From positions 1 through 10,382 of the forward strand of contig JASCIV010000911.1 of assembly GCA_030374735.1 (NCBI GenBank): a DNA stretch of 10,382 nucleotides. Reading direction: 5' to 3'. Origin of the DNA: Gracilaria caudata. Lineage: Eukaryota > Rhodophyta > Florideophyceae > Gracilariales > Gracilariaceae. This document shows, piece by piece, positions 6,366 through 10,382 of this stretch; within the stretch, counting starts at the first letter, position 1; every line of letters begins with the position of its first letter. Below the pieces are notes generated by a model. The model saw only the letters and a program-made list of their open reading frames with translations. It did no database searches and was not told the DNA's origin. The translations under genes and the position numbers were made by a program.

Positions 6366-8174
6366 CTAGTCCATTCCTTCGTTCATCATCGTAAAGAAGT
6401 GCTCCATGGCTATCTTGCATCCCTCTTCGAAATCAACACGACGAATTCGAAGATATGCCTCCTTTAGCTGCTGAGGCTTAGTATTCATTCGACGTCCAAG
6501 ATGATCAAGAAAGACATCTTCTGGTATATCCTTTCCCAACTTACCATTTCGGTAGGACTGGATCATCATTGTGGCAAAACTGTATCTCACCACACGTCCT
6601 GTAACGTATTCGAACTTCTTATCGATTCGTCTCATGAAGCTTCGCAGAGACCGGCTTACGCATCTAGCTGATAACTCACGACCATCCTTTGTGTGCAGAA
6701 GCAAACTCCAGGGCTCATTCTGTTTCTCTATTTTAGACTTCCGTATTATAAACCTGCGAATGAAGTTGACATAAAACTTCACGAACTTCTGCAACATGAC
6801 CGGAACAATGATTACCGGAAAAGCGGCATCCCTCTCTACCTTTTCTCGCCGAACTCTCAGCGAAAAAAAGGACCCAAATTGCGTTGGCTTCGAAGACTTT
6901 AGTTCCAAATCAGTCGGCACTTCAATTCTCGCAATCGCTTCCGGTCTCTGCCCCCCCGCGGCGAACACAATTGCAGCCAAGAAGTTGATACCCCACTTCT
7001 CGAGAAGACCTTCCTGTTTGTGAAGCCTTTTTGCAAACGACTTCTTTTTGGCCTTATCTTGACAGTAAGTCTTGAAAATATCCTTAAGGACATTACTGGC
7101 CAATCGCAAAGCATGAGTCATATCGCTCGGCTGCAACAAAGCGTCTTCCTTCGTGACGTAATCTATAGCATTTCTTTGTCGTGTGATGGTGACGTGCTTC
7201 TTCTTCGCAGAAGAAGCAGTCTTTCCCAAGTAGTCCGACACTCTTGCCAAGTTATTCAGCGCTTCCTGATCGGTGAACGAAGAGCTGGCATACCGAACGA
7301 GAAGACTTAACGTGTTGGCCTTCGTTGCTACTGTCGAAGGGGCTGCAGCGATAATGAAATGTCTCATGAAGTACTGGATAGAGTCAAAGTTCAAGAGGCA
7401 TTCAAACATACCTCCTTTCTTCCAGCCGTCTTCTTTTGCCAACAAACCGCATGCAATCGAAAACCTCATGATCTGGCCCGCCATGCATCTCACATTTGCA
7501 TACTGCGCTTGTGGCTTTCCAGAAAGAACCTCGGAACTGCGAAAGCGAATGTTGTAAATTGTCATCAAATCTTCACAGTTCTCTTCGTTTGCCTTTAAAC
7601 CCTTATAAACCTGACGGCCTCTTTCCAGCTTCGATCTGTTTCGTAGCAAAGCTTCGTCGCTTGAAAAGAAATCTGGTTCCATCAAAATGATCGCGGTAAT
7701 CATTTCATTCCATGCCTCCTCCCTTGTTCTCGGCTTTTTGGCCTTCAGTGAAGAATGAGTTCGCTTTCGACGTTTGCCACGGCCAAGGTCACATGGCAAT
7801 TGAGACGTCGGTAAGTACTTTTCTTGCTCCGCTAGAAGCGACTGCAAACTACGCTTTCTTTGAGAATTATTGTCGTTTGACGAGGAAGGCGGTGGCACTA
7901 TGTCCGAATTTTCGAGAGGCTGGTTCTCCTTGTCGGCACTTGGGGGCACAGTTTCTTCGTCTCCTGAAAGAGAAGAACTTTCGCTTTCGTTCTTGGATTC
8001 CGAAAGAGAACGAAATGAACCACTTTCTTCCTCGTTAACTGTGGCCGCTTCGATTTCTTCTTCGACGTCCTCATACAACATCGAGACGTTGATGTCGTCG
8101 TCTCGTCGATCATCGTTGTTCAGCTGCACAGACTCATCATCTGTAACGTCAGCAAATTCGTCTTCAAATGACAT
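6366..8174 (-). CDS. Crypton-like tyrosine recombinase, intact, 602 aa
   Basis: This is the only long intact frame in the window. It runs from ATG (8172-8174) to TAG (6366-6368). Residues 1-130 are acidic and Ser/Asn-rich, probably disordered. A basic patch at about 131-150 (GRGKRRKRTH...KAKKPRT) looks like a nuclear localisation signal. Residues about 150-330 are helical and likely form the DNA-binding core domain. The catalytic domain (about 390-580) carries Arg410 in AAGGQRPEAIARIEV, a likely beta-hairpin Lys445 in VRREKVERD, Arg530 in VTGRVVRYSFATMMI, His558 in LDHLGRRMN and the nucleophile candidate Tyr574 in LKEAYLRIRR. The usual H-x-x-R motif reads R527-V-V-R530, so the first His is replaced by Arg. 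Such enzymes cut and rejoin DNA through a 3'-phosphotyrosine link, as in eukaryotic Cryptons. I see no GCR1-type zinc-binding or other extra domain. It could instead be a domesticated recombinase. Family is fairly certain; the element type is less so. Confidence 0.85.
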   Translation of the reverse strand: MSFEDEFADVTDDESVQLNNDDRRDDDINVSMLYEDVEEEIEAATVNEEESGSFRSLSESKNESESSSLSGDEETVPPSADKENQPLENSDIVPPPSSSNDNNSQRKRSLQSLLAEQEKYLPTSQLPCDLGRGKRRKRTHSSLKAKKPRTREEAWNEMITAIILMEPDFFSSDEALLRNRSKLERGRQVYKGLKANEENCEDLMTIYNIRFRSSEVLSGKPQAQYANVRCMAGQIMRFSIACGLLAKEDGWKKGGMFECLLNFDSIQYFMRHFIIAAAPSTVATKANTLSLLVRYASSSFTDQEALNNLARVSDYLGKTASSAKKKHVTITRQRNAIDYVTKEDALLQPSDMTHALRLASNVLKDIFKTYCQDKAKKKSFAKRLHKQEGLLEKWGINFLAAIVFAAGGQRPEAIARIEVPTDLELKSSKPTQFGSFFSLRVRREKVERDAAFPVIIVPVMLQKFVKFYVNFIRRFIIRKSKIEKQNEPWSLLLHTKDGRELSARCVSRSLRSFMRRIDKKFEYVTGRVVRYSFATMMIQSYRNGKLGKDIPEDVFLDHLGRRMNTKPQQLKEAYLRIRRVDFEEGCKIAMEHFFTMMNEGMD

Positions 8175-8300
8175 GATGAATAACAGAATTGGTGGAAAGA
8201 AACAGTCGTGAATGTACTGACCGTTTGCAGATTTACTTTGTCCTTTGGGAGAAAAGCTGTATATTAAACCAGCTGTTTCGGAATTTGTGCCCTGAAGAGC
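8175..8300 (-). promoter_or_regulatory. 5' leader of the recombinase with a TATA-like site
   Basis: Reading the minus strand, TTTAATATAC (8259-8268) lies about 85-95 bases before the ATG and is the best TATA-like site. The leader contains no upstream ATG in good context, apart from sequence immediately before the start (CATCATGTCATTTG). Weak, position-based call. Confidence 0.3.
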
Positions 8301-8490
8301 TTCGGAGATTGAGATTGTTTGAGTGGAGATTCTTTGTTAGAAATAAACACACGTCAGCATGATAGATACCGTAAACCAAACGTCAGGACAAAGCACAAGT
8401 CCAAGTTCGCATCATCAATGAAAGGAACAGCTTTACCCTTCTAGTATGGTACCACACGCACCGTCTTTCAAGTGGTTGCTATTCGTAACT

Positions 8491-9039
8491 GTACCCGGTC
8501 TTGGTTAGGATTTGTCAGGTTGTCGTCCCTGGCTCCCCTCCACCTCCCGTTCGGCCCCGCTACCCTTCCATCTCCAATGGCGGTCTCGCTAATAATTTGT
8601 CGGGACATGCCCAACAAGTATCACAAACTCCGGTTTACCAAGGCACGGAAGCCGGCGTGCGAAATAACTGCGCGTGCATACGTCACGCGCCGAATCGGCG
8701 CGCGAACCGCAATCGTCATCAACACGCGCTGTACTGCCGCTGCGGCGCAAACGGCGCCAACTTTAGGGGCGTAGTACTCTTCGGCCGCGAGTGGCTGTGT
8801 TCTGCGTGGTCACGTGGTCTCGTCGCCAACGCTCAAACAGTATACAAAACGCGCGTCTGTGCGACTGTTTTACGCTGTAGCGCTCAAGCGTTCCACCGTC
8901 GCTTGTACTGCGCGTGCTGGAGCTGTGCAGCGTGGTAGAGATGCTCGTTGCGATTGAATCTCCACAGCGCCCATTTTCCCTCGCTTTCACCGGCCACCGC
9001 CTCTGTGCGCGCCTTTTCTCTAGGGAGAAAGGAAAAACT
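8491..9039. other. GC-rich stretch without a recognised gene
   Basis: From about 8510 the plus strand reads protein-like but unidentified sequence rich in Pro, Ser, Gln and Asn (SPPPPVRPRYPSISNGG, then QQVSQTPVYQGTEAG) to about 8650. It may be a fragment of a disordered region of some nuclear protein. Further on, CGCGCCGA (8686-8693) and TCGGCGCG (8695-8702) form an 8-bp inverted repeat around one A, and a CACGTG hexamer lies near 8808-8815. No start, domain or RNA gene is supported. Confidence 0.3.
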
Positions 9040-10078
9040 GTGTTAGAAGGCGACATTCGTGACTACAGAGATGGGTGAGAAAGTACGTCTTTTGGGCTGG
9101 GAGGGCAGCAGGCGAAGACGGAATGCTGGACATAGAACAGGTGAGTCTGCGCAACAGACGTGGTGTGCAGTACGTGGTGCCGTACACACCGCAGCCGACG
9201 GCATCCTCGATGCTACGACAGAAGAACAAGCTCAAAGTGTCGATCGTGCTAGAGGAAGGCTCAAATGGCAATCGAAAAATGAGCGCGGCGTTGCACATGA
9301 GCGGGTTTGAAGCATGGGACGTTTCAATGCTTGACATATCGAATGGAGCGATAAGCTTATCGCAATTCATGGGCGTGGCGTTTGTGAGAGGGTTTTCGTA
9401 CCCGGACGTGTTGGATTCTGCAAAAAGGGTGGGCAATGGTGATCCGACTCAACGATAAGGTTCGCGATGAATTTGACAACGTTCTACTGTCCACGTGATA
9501 CATTCTCGAACATGCTCGCGGGGCATGTGGCATGAGTGCCAGATGATGGCTCTGCTGGGAGGCGGGCTGTTCTGGAGCGCGAAGCTCACTCTGCTGGGAC
9601 GCGGGCCCTTCTTGAGCAGGAAGCTGATGGAAACGGAACAGCCGCGCTTCAATCACAACGAGTCCGGTTGGTATGAGTTGCGCCTCTCGACGGTGAAGAT
9701 CGCCAGGGACAGCGCGCCGATGATGACGTTCGGCATGGACGCGGCGCAGCTGTGAGTGTGGGTGGCGCATGGCTAAGGGCGCGCGTACTCAGCCTCGGAG
9801 CGGGTGCTGAACGACGTGGAGAGGCGGAATCTGGTGCGGCTGGGCTACGTGGAGCAGCAGGGCATGGAGGGGATGCGGTACCCGGACAGTCTGAACGGTC
9901 GATGCACGCTATTGCAGGGCTGTGCTCGGGCGACGGGCGGGACCGGGCGGTGATGCCGCAACCGAAGCGAACGGTGCCCAAGTGGCAGTTGGGGTACGAG
10001 GCGGCGGCCGTATTGGAGCTTGGGACGTCACCGTAGGTGCACATGTTCCAGAACGCGCAGGAGTGGGCGGGGAATGCG
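9040..10078 (+). pseudogene. purL: FGAM synthase (PurL) C-terminal glutaminase domain, decayed
   Basis: Phosphoribosylformylglycinamidine synthase catalyses a step of de novo purine synthesis; its C-terminal domain releases ammonia from glutamine. Only that domain and the end of the preceding linker are present, about 340 of some 1300 residues. Landmarks in order: a broken WEETS linker (ESTSFGL after TGA 9076-9078), LEEGSNGNRKM, LHMSGFEAWDVSM, VAFVRGFSYPDVLDSAK, then after an A-run slip at 9422-9426 KGWAMVIRLNDKVRDEF, DTFS, CQMMALLG, QPRFNHNESGWYE, VWVAHG, GLCSGDGRDRAVMPQPKR and VHMFQNAQEWAG. It is broken by several frameshifts and by TGA 9753-9755, TAA 9774-9776 (at the Glu of HGEGR) and TAG 10034-10036 (at Trp). 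The nucleophile Cys of GVCNGCQ is Trp (GMWHECQ, codon 9528-9530). The catalytic His and Glu of MPHPER are Gln and Lys. It cannot be functional. Loss of the upstream two thirds shows it is a fragment copy; an intact purL presumably exists elsewhere. Confidence 0.93.
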
Positions 10079-10174
10079 GTAGAATGTGTGGCGCACTGTG
10101 GGTAGACGTCTGTTGGTCGAGCGCATGTGCTGCGAGCGCAGGTGCGCACGGAGAGAAATCATTCGGGAGGAGCT

Positions 10175-10382
10175 GACGTAGTACGGGATTGTAAGGTTCA
10201 TCGACACGAAACATTCGTTCGTCATCTTGAGCAACGGGCGAAACGAGCAGTCAAGTTATGCGCTGAGCATGATATCGGGGTGAATACATTTTTTGTTTCC
10301 GGCGGTGTGTCTACGAGCCACTCCGCGAGAACGCCCTCATCCACAGCCTTTGCAAACTGCTCCGGTGCACATATATGCGGCG
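10175..10382 (+). pseudogene. TsaD/Kae1/Qri7-family fragment, frameshifted, runs off the window
   Basis: The family makes the threonylcarbamoyl-adenosine (t6A) modification at position 37 of ANN-decoding tRNAs; the Qri7/OSGEPL1 branch works in mitochondria. The fragment begins inside the protein and reads ETFVRHLEQRAKRAVKLCAE, then TFFVSGGVSTS, which matches the helix and the glycine-rich SGGVA(S/A)N motif of the C-terminal actin-like lobe. After SGGVSTS (about 10318) the frame slips by one base and continues as LRENALIHSLC and TYMR, matching the usual LRE...LC segment. The more than 200 residues normally upstream are absent, because PurL remnant DNA lies only about 100 bases to the left. It may continue beyond the window edge. 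Confidence 0.7.

Larger units (their letters stand above)
6290..8490. mobile_element. probable Crypton-like tyrosine-recombinase element (ends approximate)
   Basis: The intact recombinase gene lies in an island that is visibly less GC-rich than the solenoid gene on its left and the DNA after about 8510 on its right. The compositional edges fall near 6290 and 8490. I could find no terminal inverted repeats. Cryptons characteristically lack them and may show only very short terminal matches, so I cannot place the ends exactly. Apart from the recombinase I see no second gene. The left edge abuts the end of solenoid copy C, only about 80 bases from the recombinase stop, in a tail-to-tail arrangement. 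Confidence 0.45.

Noticed and set aside
9141..9146. CAG|GTGAGT, a perfect-looking 5' splice site
   Set aside because: PurL homology runs through it without interruption (EQVSLRNRRGVQY), so it is coding sequence, not an intron boundary.
1..10382. tRNA, rRNA, CRISPR arrays and LTRs
   Set aside because: No tRNA-like cloverleaf with A/B boxes, no rRNA core sequence, no regularly spaced repeats and no paired long terminal repeats were seen.
9040..10382. PurL and TsaD fragments as a purine/tRNA-modification gene cluster
   Set aside because: Both are 5'-truncated and broken, so their adjacency reflects rearrangement, not a working pair.

Overview
The window looks like nuclear DNA of an intron-poor eukaryote. 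Its proteins are eukaryotic in type: a MYND zinc finger, a large PurL-type FGAM synthase, a Qri7/OSGEPL1-like C-terminus, and a Crypton-like tyrosine recombinase with a nuclear-localisation-type basic stretch. TATA boxes and AATAAA signals are present, and no prokaryotic operon structure is visible. Long homologous stretches read through without introns, and most of the DNA is GC-rich. A red alga or another intron-poor protist is a plausible source, but this is inference and I cannot name the species.

Almost everything here is broken. From left to right: the 3' end of an unrecognised gene (to 247), followed by a perfect hairpin, a TATA/CCAAT pair and a palindromic AATAAA site; a 5' fragment of an alpha-solenoid (HEAT/ARM-like) gene family (copy A, about 786-1024); a MYND zinc-finger gene with one frameshift and two in-frame TAG codons (1114-2257); the next part of the same solenoid family (copy B, 2722-3208); a truncated GH13 glycosidase-family gene with one in-frame TAG (3215-4245); and the most complete solenoid copy (copy C, 4568-6284, two frameshifts). 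Copy A stops matching copy C almost exactly where copy B starts matching it, so A and B look like one solenoid gene split by about 1.7 kb of DNA that contains the MYND gene.

The only intact long gene is on the minus strand at 6366-8174. It encodes a 602-residue tyrosine recombinase with an acidic/serine-rich N-terminus, a basic nuclear-localisation-like patch and a recognisable R...K...RxxR...H...Y catalytic domain. It lies in an island visibly poorer in GC than its flanks and probably marks a Crypton-like mobile element.

To its right, about 0.5 kb without a recognised gene leads into a decayed C-terminal (glutaminase) domain of phosphoribosylformylglycinamidine synthase (about 9040-10078), with all three catalytic-triad residues replaced. 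About 100 bases further is a frameshifted fragment of a TsaD/Kae1/Qri7-family protein (10175 to the window end).

These genes do not form a pathway. The window reads as a graveyard of duplicated, truncated and possibly transferred genes beside one apparently intact recombinase.
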